In this document: positions 1 to 8,107 of the stretch, in pieces | How positions within the stretch are numbered: the first letter of the stretch is position 1 | Layout: each line of letters starts with the position of its first letter | NCBI RefSeq assembly: GCF_965118125.1 | Contig: NZ_OZ221288.1 | Span: 1,302,001 to 1,366,000 of the forward strand | DNA length: 64,000 bases | Direction of reading: 5' to 3' | Source: Pararobbsia alpina_A | GTDB taxonomy: Bacteria; Pseudomonadota; Gammaproteobacteria; Burkholderiales; Burkholderiaceae | Translations under genes and position numbers: made by a program | Notes under the pieces: model-generated | Told to the model about the DNA's origin: nothing | Database searches by the model: none | Seen by the model: the letters and a program-made list of their open reading frames with translations, nothing else

Positions 1-79
1 CGCCAAGCCGCTGCGCGGCAAACGGACCCGCCATCGCGATCGAACAATCCAGAACGCGGTATCCATCCAGAATATTCAC
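1..79 (-). CDS. CaiB/BaiF family III CoA-transferase, N-terminal fragment (cut by window edge)
   Basis: Reading the minus strand from a GTG at 79 gives about 26 codons that run off the window. The translated start contains LDGYRVLDCSIAMAGPFAAQ, the typical opening of family III CoA-transferases, which move CoA between carboxylic acids. The GTG overlaps the TGA of the upstream lacI-type gene as GTGA, which implies translational coupling and one transcript. The GTG start is inferred from this overlap and the family N-terminus. Substrate cannot be inferred from the fragment. Confidence 0.75.
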   Translation of the reverse strand, partial: MNILDGYRVLDCSIAMAGPFAAQRLG

Positions 80-1161
80 GGCAAGTTCTCTCTCACATAG
101 ATATCGATTCGCGGCGACACGATGCCCGCCCCCGCGTCACGCCCAGCCTGAACGTTCAGCAGCATCCGGCACGCATCGACCGCTTCGCGTCGCGGGTTCT
201 GCGCAATGGCCGCATCCATCACGCCATCAATCACGAGCCCACGCGTATCGCTGGTGAGTTCATGACCGATAAAGCAAATCTCGCCCGCGCGCCCTGACTC
301 ACGTAGTGCCGCGCCGACGCCGGCCGAGCCCGCACCGATGTTGTAGATGCCCATGAGGTCGGGATGCTGTTCGAGCAAGCCCAGCGTTTGCGTGTAATTG
401 CGGTCTGACTCGTCATGCCCCTCGCGCAGACCAACGATGTCGAGATCGGGATAGGCCTCGGAAATAATGTGCAAAAAGCCCATCTCGCGCTCCTCATGAC
501 CGCGATACGCGAGGCTTCCGGCAATCAACGCAATCTTCCCCGCACGCTGACCGATAAAGCGTCCGAGCAACATACCCGCCGTACGTCCCGCCGCGCGGTT
601 GTCGATCCCGACGTATCCGGCGCGTTTCGAGCTCGACAGGTCCGATACCAGCGTGACGACGCTGACGCCCCGTTCGACCAGAGAGCGCACCGCTTCGCGC
701 ACGAACGGATGCTCGAGTGCGACGAACGCCACGCCCATCGAGTCGCGTCCGATCTTGACGAGCGCGTTGGCAAGGACTTCCGGATCGAATCCTTCGATCA
801 GATGCACTCGCCCCGAAATCGGTAGAGGCGCGAGCTCCTCGTGCAACCCTTCGATACGCTCGGCCAATTCCTTCATAAACGTATTGCTGCCCGCCGGAAG
901 GATGAAGTCGTAGATGCGCGGCCCTGCAGCCGGATGATCGGTCGACCGGATCTGTTGCGGATGCAGCATGGGCTCAGCCGCGATGTAGTCGAGCCGCCGC
1001 GCGGCGCGCAGCACCTTCTCGACCGTCAACGCGCGAACGCCCTGACGTCCGTTGAGCACACGATCCACGGTGGCGGTCGACACCTCGGCCTCGCGCGCGA
1101 TATCGACGATCGTCGCGCGGCCCTGCATCGAGCGTCCGTTCATTGGAGTAGACGGGGTCAT
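76..1161 (-). CDS. LacI family transcriptional regulator
   Basis: A 361-residue one-component regulator. Residues about 17-62 form the LacI helix-turn-helix (TIVDIAREAEVSTATVDRVL with a hinge-like segment after it). Residues about 80-355 match the periplasmic-binding-protein-like effector domain that binds sugars or related small molecules. The ATG at 1161 has GGAGG about 12 nt upstream; ATG codons at 1143 and 1128 are alternatives. It is divergent from the epimerase-like/SDR pair starting at 1484 and is translationally coupled to a CoA-transferase gene downstream. It probably controls one or both flanking units. The effector is unknown. Confidence 0.9.
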   Translation of the reverse strand: MTPSTPMNGRSMQGRATIVDIAREAEVSTATVDRVLNGRQGVRALTVEKVLRAARRLDYIAAEPMLHPQQIRSTDHPAAGPRIYDFILPAGSNTFMKELAERIEGLHEELAPLPISGRVHLIEGFDPEVLANALVKIGRDSMGVAFVALEHPFVREAVRSLVERGVSVVTLVSDLSSSKRAGYVGIDNRAAGRTAGMLLGRFIGQRAGKIALIAGSLAYRGHEEREMGFLHIISEAYPDLDIVGLREGHDESDRNYTQTLGLLEQHPDLMGIYNIGAGSAGVGAALRESGRAGEICFIGHELTSDTRGLVIDGVMDAAIAQNPRREAVDACRMLLNVQAGRDAGAGIVSPRIDIYVRENLP

Positions 1162-1483
1162 CGCGATCGATCGCCTCCAGTACGCATGGAATCATCCGGC
1201 GCTAGCCGAAACCTAGACGCCTCATCACGAAGCGTCAAAAGACGTGAAAAATGATGTGATTGCATCACGGCGTTGATGTAACAGAATCTCGACCGGACTT
1301 GCCTCGCATGTGACGTGTCGCCATCGTTTCCACTCGATGCCACCACGATTCCACGCAGGCGACCATGTCTGGCGCAACCCTTTTTTCTCAACCCATCAAA
1401 ACCCATCAATCCGTTCTGCGTTTTGCTTCACGCTGCGCGCGCCCTATCCTCGGTTTCATCGCCATCCACCGACGCGAGGCACC
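1162..1483. promoter_or_regulatory. Divergent intergenic region with palindrome GTGAT-TGC-ATCAC
   Basis: This 322-nt region separates the lacI-type gene from the DUF4432 gene and should hold both promoters. At 1256-1268 lies a perfect inverted repeat GTGAT-N3-ATCAC. The same TGAT/ATCA half sites occur twice, with a 2-nt spacer, in front of the GntR gene at 8108. This palindrome may therefore be a site for GntR or for the local LacI protein. No clear -35/-10 pair was recognised. Confidence 0.45.
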
Positions 1484-2671
1484 ATGCAACTCTACGAAGA
1501 AGCGTTGAGCCGCCGGGCGCTGAGTGCGCGCGTGGGCATGTTGTCCCAGGTCGCCGGCGTGCAGCTCTATACGCTTGGCGACGGCGTCGAGCGGGGCGTG
1601 CGATGCCTTGAGTTTCGAACGGGCACCGGACTCATCTTCACGGTGCTCGTCGATCGCGCCATGGATATTGCCCGCTGCGAATATCGCGGCGCCGCCATTG
1701 GCTGGCATTCGCCAACCGGGTTCCGGCATCCGGGCCTGCATGAATACGAAGGCGAGTCCGGCCTCAGCTGGCTGCGCTCGCTGTCCGGTCTGATCGTCAC
1801 CGGCGGTCTCGACCACACCTTGTTTATGGATGCCCAGGCCGCCGATCACTATCACTACACACCGCGCAAGCAGGTCGCGAGTTCGCTGCACGGACGTATC
1901 GGTACGATTCCCGCGCGTCTGACCGGCTACGGTGAGCGCTGGGATGGCGATGAATGTGTGCTGTGGGCAGAAGGTGTCATTCAGCAAGCGACCGTCTTTG
2001 GTGAGGACCTGCATCTGGTCCGACGCATCGAAGTCGCGGTTGGATCCAACACCATCGCGTTGCACGACGAGGTCATCAATCACGGCTTCTACCGCACGCC
2101 GCATATGTTTCTGTACCACATCAACGTCGGATACCCCGTACTCGACGAAGGCAGCGAATACGTGGCGCCAATCGTCGAAACGCCGTGGGCCGCGCACGAA
2201 GCGCAGGTACGCGCTCAAGGTGTCGGCTATCGCACGCAACCGGCCCCGCGCCACGATTTTCACGAGCAAGTCTACGAGCACACGATGCGTGCAGACGACG
2301 CGGGCATCGTCCCCGTGATGCTGTGCAATCCATGGTTCGAACACGGCCGTGGCCTCGGCTTTCTTGTCGAGACACGCAAAGCGGAGTTTCCATGCATGTT
2401 CGAATGGCAGAACCTGCAGGAAGGCCATTACGCGCTCGGGATCGAACCATCGACTCACCACGTGCTCGGCAAGCCCTTCGCGCAAGAGCGCGGCGAGGCC
2501 AACTGGCTCGAGCACGGCGAATCGCGCCATTACCACACGCGCTTGTCCGTGCTGCCCGACAACGCGGCGATCGACGCGCAGCGCGAACGCATTCATGCGA
2601 TCGCCGTGCAGCCCGAAGACGAATACGTGTCGACGACATCGAACTGGGAGCCGATCGGCTCCGGTCGCTAA
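1484..2671 (+). CDS. DUF4432 / aldose 1-epimerase-like protein
   Basis: A 395-residue protein resembling the DUF4432 group of the galactose-mutarotase-like fold, which acts on or binds carbohydrates. Histidine- and glutamate-containing stretches such as TPHMFLYHINVGYP (about residues 205-218) and the C-terminal EWQNLQEGHYALGIEPS fit the mutarotase sandwich. The reading frame is open from 1310, but the ATG at 1484 begins the conserved region (MQLYEEALSRR) and follows GAGGCACC. It lies 15 nt upstream of an SDR dehydrogenase in the same direction, suggesting a two-gene operon for anomer conversion and oxidation of a sugar. Exact substrate unknown. Confidence 0.8.
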   Translation: MQLYEEALSRRALSARVGMLSQVAGVQLYTLGDGVERGVRCLEFRTGTGLIFTVLVDRAMDIARCEYRGAAIGWHSPTGFRHPGLHEYEGESGLSWLRSLSGLIVTGGLDHTLFMDAQAADHYHYTPRKQVASSLHGRIGTIPARLTGYGERWDGDECVLWAEGVIQQATVFGEDLHLVRRIEVAVGSNTIALHDEVINHGFYRTPHMFLYHINVGYPVLDEGSEYVAPIVETPWAAHEAQVRAQGVGYRTQPAPRHDFHEQVYEHTMRADDAGIVPVMLCNPWFEHGRGLGFLVETRKAEFPCMFEWQNLQEGHYALGIEPSTHHVLGKPFAQERGEANWLEHGESRHYHTRLSVLPDNAAIDAQRERIHAIAVQPEDEYVSTTSNWEPIGSGR

Positions 2672-2686
2672 ACAGGACGCTCCGCG

Positions 2687-3538
2687 ATGAAAGGCAAACG
2701 CATTCTGATTACGGGCGGCGCGGGCGGCCTCGGCGGCGTTGCATGCTGGGCGTTCGCGGCCGATGGCGCTGATGTGGTCGCGCTTGACCACGTCGACGAT
2801 CTCGACGCGCGCATCGCTGCAGCGCGCGATACCTATGCCGAGCTGACAACGACGAGCGTCCAGGTACCGAACACGATTACGAACACGGGTTCCGGTTCCG
2901 GTTCCGTTGCTGGTGCTGGTGCGGGTGCTGGTAAGGCTGCGGGTACCGGTACGGTGCGCGGCCTCGCCGCCGATCTCGCCGACACGCAAGCGCTCGGCGA
3001 AACGATCGACGCGGAAATGCAGCGCAACGGCGGCTTCGACGTGCTCATCAACAACGCCGCGATTTATCCCAGCAAGCCGTTTCTCGACTATCGCGAAGCG
3101 GAACTGCTTGGGGTCCATGTCGTGAACACACACGCACCTCTGATCCTCGCCCAACACCTTGTGCCGCATATGCAAAAGAACGGCTGGGGACGCATCATCA
3201 ATATCTCGAGCATCACGTTCTACGGCGGATGGGGTGGGCTGTTGCCCTATGTCGCATCGAAGGGCGCGCTGGTCGGTACGACGCGTGCGCTCGCGCGCGA
3301 ACTGGGCCAATTTGGCATCACCGTCAATTGCGTGAGCCCGGGTGCCTTTCCGACAGCAGCAGAAGCGATCCATCCCGACCCAGAGGGATATAACGCGACA
3401 GTCATCGAGCGTCAGTCGATCAAGCATCGCGGGAACGCGCTCGATATCGCGAACGCGCTGCGCTTCTTCGCATCCGAGCAAAGTGGGTTTATCACGGGTC
3501 AGACGCTGGCAGTCGACGGCGGATGGTATATGTCCTAA
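2687..3538 (+). CDS. SDR family oxidoreductase with low-complexity insert
   Basis: A 283-residue classical short-chain dehydrogenase. The cofactor motif TGGAGGLGG is at residues 9-17, NNAA at about 122, the catalytic Ser in INISS, and YVASK supplies Tyr and Lys; the C-terminal GGW tail is typical. A Gly/Ala/Ser/Thr-rich stretch of about 30 residues (about 62-90) is inserted between the second and third beta strands and is absent from ordinary 250-residue SDRs. It is encoded by short DNA repeats. The enzyme probably oxidises a sugar or sugar acid supplied by the neighbouring importer. It is co-transcribed with the DUF4432 gene. Confidence 0.88.
   Translation: MKGKRILITGGAGGLGGVACWAFAADGADVVALDHVDDLDARIAAARDTYAELTTTSVQVPNTITNTGSGSGSVAGAGAGAGKAAGTGTVRGLAADLADTQALGETIDAEMQRNGGFDVLINNAAIYPSKPFLDYREAELLGVHVVNTHAPLILAQHLVPHMQKNGWGRIINISSITFYGGWGGLLPYVASKGALVGTTRALARELGQFGITVNCVSPGAFPTAAEAIHPDPEGYNATVIERQSIKHRGNALDIANALRFFASEQSGFITGQTLAVDGGWYMS
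2888..2905 (+). repeat. Coding microsatellite (GGTTCC)x3, followed by GCTGGT-type repeats
   Basis: Three perfect GGTTCC units are followed, to about 2940, by imperfect GCTGGT/GCGGGT units inside the SDR gene. All units are 6 nt, so copy changes would lengthen or shorten the Gly/Ser/Ala loop without shifting frame. Confidence 0.8.
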
Positions 3539-3609
3539 GACGGCAGGCCAACCGTTCTGCGACGTCGATAGCATGCGCCGTCGGGACGTATCACTCGGCA
3601 GCCAGCGAA

Positions 3610-3650
3610 AAAGCGCCTCATGCTCGATTTCCCTATGCATGAGGCGCTTT
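3610..3650. terminator. Bidirectional intrinsic terminator
   Basis: Perfect 14-bp inverted repeat: AAAGCGCCTCATGC (3610-3623) and GCATGAGGCGCTTT (3637-3650) with a 13-nt loop. T-rich sequence follows on the plus strand (GTTTT), and the A-run before the stem gives a U-run on the minus strand. It lies between the convergent SDR gene and ABC permease operon. Confidence 0.88.
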
Positions 3651-3670
3651 GTTTTCACCGCGCTACCCTC

Positions 3671-4504
3671 TCAGCCCTTCACCGCGCCCACGGCGATCCC
3701 CGATACGATGCGCCGCTGGAACACCACATAGAGCACGACGATCGGCGCAGCCGCGAGCACAAGACCCGCGCACAGCAACGGCACGTTCGTGGTGTACTCG
3801 CCGCGTAGCGCGGCAATGCCGACCATCAGCGTGCGCTTGTCCTGCAACACGAGCAGTGAAATCAGCACATCGTTCCAGCAGTACAGCGTATTCAGAATCC
3901 CCAGCGTGATGAGCGCAGGCTTCCCCATCGGCAACATCACATACCACCACGCCTGAAGGATGCTCGCGCCATCGATGCGCGCCGCTTCGAGCAGATCGCG
4001 CGGCAAGCTCGAATAAAACGCGGTCATCAGATACACGCTGAACGGCAGAAAAAAGGCCGTGTACGAGATGATGAGACCGACACGGGTGTTCAACAGCCCG
4101 AGCGCAATGATCGTCTGATAGAACGGCACAAGCACGACCTGCACCGGAATCATCAGCGACGCGAGAATAACCACAAAGATCAGCTTGCGGTACGGAAAAC
4201 GCAGGAATGCGAACGTGAAGCCCGCCAGCGACGACACGAACAGCAAACACGCGACGGCGCCCACCGTCACGAGAATCGAGTTGATGTAGTACTCGCCGAG
4301 ATTGGCTTGCACGCACGCCTGAATGAAATTCTCAAACGTGGGATGACCTGCAATGCCAAAGCGATCGAGGATGTAGTCGCGCGTCGATTTGAATGCGTTG
4401 TTCAGTGCGAACGCAAGCGGATAAACGCAGGACACGGCCAGCACCGCCATCGGGACGGACAACGTCCAGAGCACGCGCCGGTCTTGCTTTACGGTAATCG
4501 CCAT
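3671..4504 (-). CDS. Carbohydrate ABC transporter permease, MalG/UgpE type
   Basis: A 277-residue inner-membrane permease with six predicted helices. The cytoplasmic EAA loop is EAARIDGASILQAWWYVMLP (about residues 188-207), where an ATPase would dock. The C-terminal GAVKG ending is typical of CUT1 MalG-type subunits. It is the last gene of the operon enolase-superfamily enzyme / binding protein / MalF / MalG, 10 nt after the MalF-type gene. No ATPase gene accompanies it, so a shared MsmX/UgpC-like ATPase from elsewhere is probably used. Confidence 0.93.
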   Translation of the reverse strand: MAITVKQDRRVLWTLSVPMAVLAVSCVYPLAFALNNAFKSTRDYILDRFGIAGHPTFENFIQACVQANLGEYYINSILVTVGAVACLLFVSSLAGFTFAFLRFPYRKLIFVVILASLMIPVQVVLVPFYQTIIALGLLNTRVGLIISYTAFFLPFSVYLMTAFYSSLPRDLLEAARIDGASILQAWWYVMLPMGKPALITLGILNTLYCWNDVLISLLVLQDKRTLMVGIAALRGEYTTNVPLLCAGLVLAAAPIVVLYVVFQRRIVSGIAVGAVKG

Positions 4505-4514
4505 AACGTCAGCC

Positions 4515-5456
4515 TCAGAGATTCGCGTTGCGAGTCATGATCCGGATCTGCAACCAGGCGATGCCGCCCATCAGCGCAAACAGCACGACCGAGATCGCCG
4601 CCGCGTACGACGGGCGATTCATCTTGCCTTGTTCGATCCAGATGAGAAATTCGGGCAAGGTCGTCGAAGTCCCTGGGCCACCATCGGTCAGCACGTAGAT
4701 CAAGCCGAACATCGACGTCAGCACGCCGACCGTCGTGACGACTGCCACAAACTCGATGATCGGGCGCAGCGTCGGAATGATGATGTAGATCCATGTTTGC
4801 CAGATATTTGCGCCATCGAGCCGTGCAGCCTCGATCATTTCGTCGGGTACGGTCGACAGGCCCGCCATAAAGATCAGGACGCCCATGCCAAACGTCGACC
4901 ACATTTGCACGCCGATCAGACTCATCAATGCGGTCGAGCCATTACCGAGCCAGTCGACTGCATCGATGCCGAAGGTATCGAGCATCGCATTGAGATTGCC
5001 GTCATAGCGCAGCACGACGTTGAAGATCGAGCCGATGATCACGCTCGACAGCACGGCAGGGAAGAAATACACGGCGCGAAACACTTTGCCGCCCGGCACA
5101 CCCTGGTGAATCAGGATCGCGAGCACCATCGGCAGCATGACCCAGATCGGCAGCGTGGCCAGCAGGATCAGCGTGTTGACCATCGAGTCACGGAACGACG
5201 GGTCATGCGCAAGTGACACGTAGTTTTGCAAACCGACAAAGCCCGTTGCACCCGACGGCGTCGTGCCGAGAAACGACAGCACCGCCCCCCATCCAAGCGG
5301 AAAAATCCGGAAGACGATGACGAGCAGCAAAGCGGGCAGCAACAGCATGAAGGCCATGCGCTGCTCGGCACGGTCGCCCCCCGTTTTGGCCGCGACCGGT
5401 GTGGCCTTCGTTGCAGGCGCCGCGCCGGTTGTCACAGATGCAGAAGATTTCGACAT
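4515..5456 (-). CDS. Carbohydrate ABC transporter permease, MalF/UgpA type
   Basis: Inner-membrane permease of 313 residues with a polar Ala/Thr-rich N-terminus (about 30 residues) and about six membrane helices. The EAA loop EAARLDGANIWQTWIYIIIP identifies a CUT1 permease. The ATG at 5456 (MSKSSASV) is preferred over an in-frame TTG at 5474. It pairs with the MalG-type gene 10 nt downstream; the 135-nt gap to the binding-protein gene is unusually long for this operon and contains only short quasi-repeats. Confidence 0.92.
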   Translation of the reverse strand: MSKSSASVTTGAAPATKATPVAAKTGGDRAEQRMAFMLLLPALLLVIVFRIFPLGWGAVLSFLGTTPSGATGFVGLQNYVSLAHDPSFRDSMVNTLILLATLPIWVMLPMVLAILIHQGVPGGKVFRAVYFFPAVLSSVIIGSIFNVVLRYDGNLNAMLDTFGIDAVDWLGNGSTALMSLIGVQMWSTFGMGVLIFMAGLSTVPDEMIEAARLDGANIWQTWIYIIIPTLRPIIEFVAVVTTVGVLTSMFGLIYVLTDGGPGTSTTLPEFLIWIEQGKMNRPSYAAAISVVLFALMGGIAWLQIRIMTRNANL

Positions 5457-5591
5457 GTTCGGGTCATTTCTCAACGTGCTTTCCAGGCTCTTGGCGCTTT
5501 GAATGCCTCGACAGCCTTGACCGCCTTGCCGGCGCCGACAGCTTCGATGGCTTTGAACGTCTGGCGCTCATCGAGCATGCATCAACGGGCT

Positions 5592-6851
5592 TCATCGCTT
5601 CGCCGACGCCTGCACTTCATCCATGCGTGCCGCCGCCTTGTCGACGGTCGTATCGCCATTGAGCAGCAACTGGCTCTGACGATGCCACTCTTCCATTTCA
5701 GCCGCCGACGCACCGAGCAGCGTCGTGGTGACCGCCGAATCCTTGAGCCATCCGAGGATGACCTTGACCGTCGGGCCCTTGAACGAGGCGAGATCGACAC
5801 TGCTGGTCGCGGGCAACGCGCCCGCATCGTTTGCAAAGACCTGAAGTGCCGCCGGGCTCGCGAGCTCCTGCACAAGCTGCTTGGCGAGCGCCACGTTCTT
5901 CGACGCCTTGTTCACGCCGTAGCCGATCCCACCCGACACGGGCATGCGCGGATTATCCGGGGGATTGCCTGCCGCGACCGTCGGAGATGGCATCTTGTAC
6001 ACGCCAAGCTTTTCCGGCGTGAGGAAGTTCTCGAACTGCTTCCAGTGCGCGACATCCGAAATCAGGCCGATCGTATTGCCCGCATCGCCACGCATGAACT
6101 GTTCGTACTCGTCCATGAACTTCGTCGTCGAGTTCGCACCCTTCGGATACCAGCCGTCCTTTTGCGTATCCACCCACGCTTGCAGAATTTCCTTGACCTG
6201 CGGGCTCGACCACTTGAGCTTGCCCGCCGCGAATTGCGCCTGTTCGTCGGGCGTCATCGATGTGGCGGCGAGCGAGGAGAAGAAGAACTCCGCGCCGTAG
6301 CCTTCCTTGTTGCCCAGCGCAAAGCACGGGATCTTGCCGCCCTTGGCCTTGAATGCCGCACAGATGCGCTTGAGGTCGTCCCAGTTTTTCGGCGGCTTGT
6401 TCGGATCGAGACCGACTTGCGTGTAGAGCGCCTTGTTGTAATACACCACGAAGCCTTGCAGCGTCAGCGGCAACGCATACGTCTTCCCACTGGCGTCCTG
6501 AAACTCCTTCACGCCGAGCATGCCTTTATCGAGCCCGGTGAGATCGACGAGGTCCGACATGCGTGCACGCGCCTGTGCGCCGCCATTCATTAGAAACACG
6601 TCGGGTCCAGCGTTGGCCGACAGCGACGTACCCAGAATCGTGTAGTACTGCTCGATCGGCTGACCGACGAACTTGACCGTCACGCCCGGGTGCGCGGCTT
6701 CAAAATCCTTTTTGACTTTCTGGAAATAGGTCGCCGTAACCGGGTCGCTCGACTTCCAGTCCCAGACCGTCAGGCTCTGCGCCGCCGCGGCAGCCGAAAT
6801 CGCCAATCCGGCGAGGCATACCGCGATGCGTGAAATGAATGGGCTTTGCAC
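5592..6851 (-). CDS. Sugar ABC transporter substrate-binding protein (CUT1)
   Basis: A 419-residue periplasmic binding protein of the extracellular solute-binding family 1. A signal peptide precedes a likely cut at SAAAAA/QSLTVWDW. The GTG at 6851 is chosen because GGAGA lies about 7 nt upstream; a TTG at 6863 would add four residues. It captures a sugar or sugar derivative for the two permeases downstream. The preceding gene, 36 nt upstream on the same strand, is an enolase-superfamily enzyme, so uptake and dehydration of a sugar acid is a reasonable but unproven reading. Confidence 0.92.
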   Translation of the reverse strand: MQSPFISRIAVCLAGLAISAAAAAQSLTVWDWKSSDPVTATYFQKVKKDFEAAHPGVTVKFVGQPIEQYYTILGTSLSANAGPDVFLMNGGAQARARMSDLVDLTGLDKGMLGVKEFQDASGKTYALPLTLQGFVVYYNKALYTQVGLDPNKPPKNWDDLKRICAAFKAKGGKIPCFALGNKEGYGAEFFFSSLAATSMTPDEQAQFAAGKLKWSSPQVKEILQAWVDTQKDGWYPKGANSTTKFMDEYEQFMRGDAGNTIGLISDVAHWKQFENFLTPEKLGVYKMPSPTVAAGNPPDNPRMPVSGGIGYGVNKASKNVALAKQLVQELASPAALQVFANDAGALPATSSVDLASFKGPTVKVILGWLKDSAVTTTLLGASAAEMEEWHRQSQLLLNGDTTVDKAAARMDEVQASAKR

Positions 6852-6887
6852 AGCTGTCTCCAATGGTTTTGTGTTTGGAATGCAGGC

Positions 6888-8036
6888 CTAGCCGGCTGTC
6901 GACACCGGTGCCGGCTTCGAGATCGGTGGTGCACCGAGCTCGCTCGCCGCGAGCACATCGGGCCGATGAAGCTCGCGACGCGCGTACTCGCTCAACTCGA
7001 GCCCGTGCCCCGGGCGATCAGGAGCGATCGCGATACCGTCGCGAATCGCGATCGGCTCTTCGACGAGCGCATCGAAGTTCTGGAACGAGTATTCAAGCCA
7101 CTCGGTGTCGGGCAGTGCGCACGCGCAGTGCACGCCCACTTCCAGAAATGTGTTGCCGAGGCTCACGGGTACACCGCGATCCGCTGCGAGCCAACCTACG
7201 CGCATGACATCGGTGATCTGGCCGTGCACGTTGAGAATATCGACAGCGTCGGCATCCATCAGAGCCCGCTTGCCGCTCGCATCGAGGTATTCACCGGTGT
7301 TCAGGGCAACCCACGAAGCGGCTTGCCGGATTTGCCGCAGCCCCTCGAAATCATTGCGCAGGATCGGATCCTCAACCCACAGCAAGGTGTGTCCGGCTTC
7401 GCGAATGCGCGTAAGTTTCATCACGGTTTCTTTGGGCGACCACGCTTCGTTCGCATCGACCATGACTTGCGCATCGTGCCGCACGACTTTCTGGAGCAAA
7501 TCGAGCCGATGAAGATCGCGCTCGAAGTCCTTGTGTCCGACCTTGATCTTGAACGCGGTATAGCCGAGCGCGTCCGCATGACCAAAGAGTTCGACAAAGT
7601 CCGCGTCGCTCAAATGAAAGTCGAGGCCGCTCGCATAAGCCTTGATCCGGTTACGGCGCGCACCGAGCATTTGCCAGAGCGGCATCCCCGCCTGTTTCGC
7701 GGCGAGATCCCATAGCGCCACCTGGATGGCCTCATGAAACGGCAACGTCCACGCACGCTGATTGCCCCCGCGCGGTCGTGTGACCCGGTGCACGAGTGCA
7801 AGCGGTTGCTCACCTTCGAGCGAAGGCCAGATTTCGAAGCGGAAAATGCGCTCGATCTCGGCCTCGGCGGGCATCGGCACAAACAGCGACTGGGCAAAAC
7901 CCAGCCCTGAAGCGCCCTTCTCGCCAATCAGCTCAAGCGCCACGACGTGGGCGTCGTCGGCCCGGACCTGGCTATCGCCGATGACCCGATCTCGGGCAAA
8001 CTGGAAACGCGTAATACGGAAGTCAACGATACGCAT
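6888..8036 (-). CDS. Enolase-superfamily (mandelate racemase/muconate lactonizing enzyme-like) protein
   Basis: A 382-residue enzyme with the MR/MLE N-terminal cap and barrel. Visible active-site elements are the second-strand KxK (FKIKVG) and three metal ligands: Asp in VDANEAW, Glu in WVEDP and Glu in NTGEYL. The usual sixth/seventh-strand Asp-His dyad is not apparent: the positions read NVHGQITD and SLGNTFLEVGVH instead of the PD...R.GG and PHS patterns. The chemistry may thus differ from classic sugar-acid dehydratases. The ATG at 8036 is preferred over a GTG at 8048. It heads the importer operon and is divergent from a GntR regulator. Confidence 0.87.
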   Translation of the reverse strand: MRIVDFRITRFQFARDRVIGDSQVRADDAHVVALELIGEKGASGLGFAQSLFVPMPAEAEIERIFRFEIWPSLEGEQPLALVHRVTRPRGGNQRAWTLPFHEAIQVALWDLAAKQAGMPLWQMLGARRNRIKAYASGLDFHLSDADFVELFGHADALGYTAFKIKVGHKDFERDLHRLDLLQKVVRHDAQVMVDANEAWSPKETVMKLTRIREAGHTLLWVEDPILRNDFEGLRQIRQAASWVALNTGEYLDASGKRALMDADAVDILNVHGQITDVMRVGWLAADRGVPVSLGNTFLEVGVHCACALPDTEWLEYSFQNFDALVEEPIAIRDGIAIAPDRPGHGLELSEYARRELHRPDVLAASELGAPPISKPAPVSTAG

Positions 8037-8048
8037 GATGTCGGGCAC

Positions 8049-8079
8049 TGATAGATCAGATGCGATTTGTGATATATCA
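8049..8079. promoter_or_regulatory. Tandem GntR-type operator boxes TGAT-N2-ATCA
   Basis: Two palindromes, TGATAGATCA (8049-8058) and TGATATATCA (8070-8079), lie exactly 21 bp apart, so on the same face of the helix. They sit between the divergent enolase-superfamily operon and the gntR-type gene, where an autoregulating repressor would act. Binding by the adjacent GntR protein is inferred. Confidence 0.65.
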
Positions 8080-8107
8080 TGCTAGTCGTTAAGATCGGAG
8101 ATCACAA

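Noticed and set aside
1406..3658. 750-codon open frame on the minus strand opposite the DUF4432/SDR genes
   Set aside because: Low-complexity Arg/His/Val composition and full overlap with two well-supported genes; a GC-rich antisense shadow.
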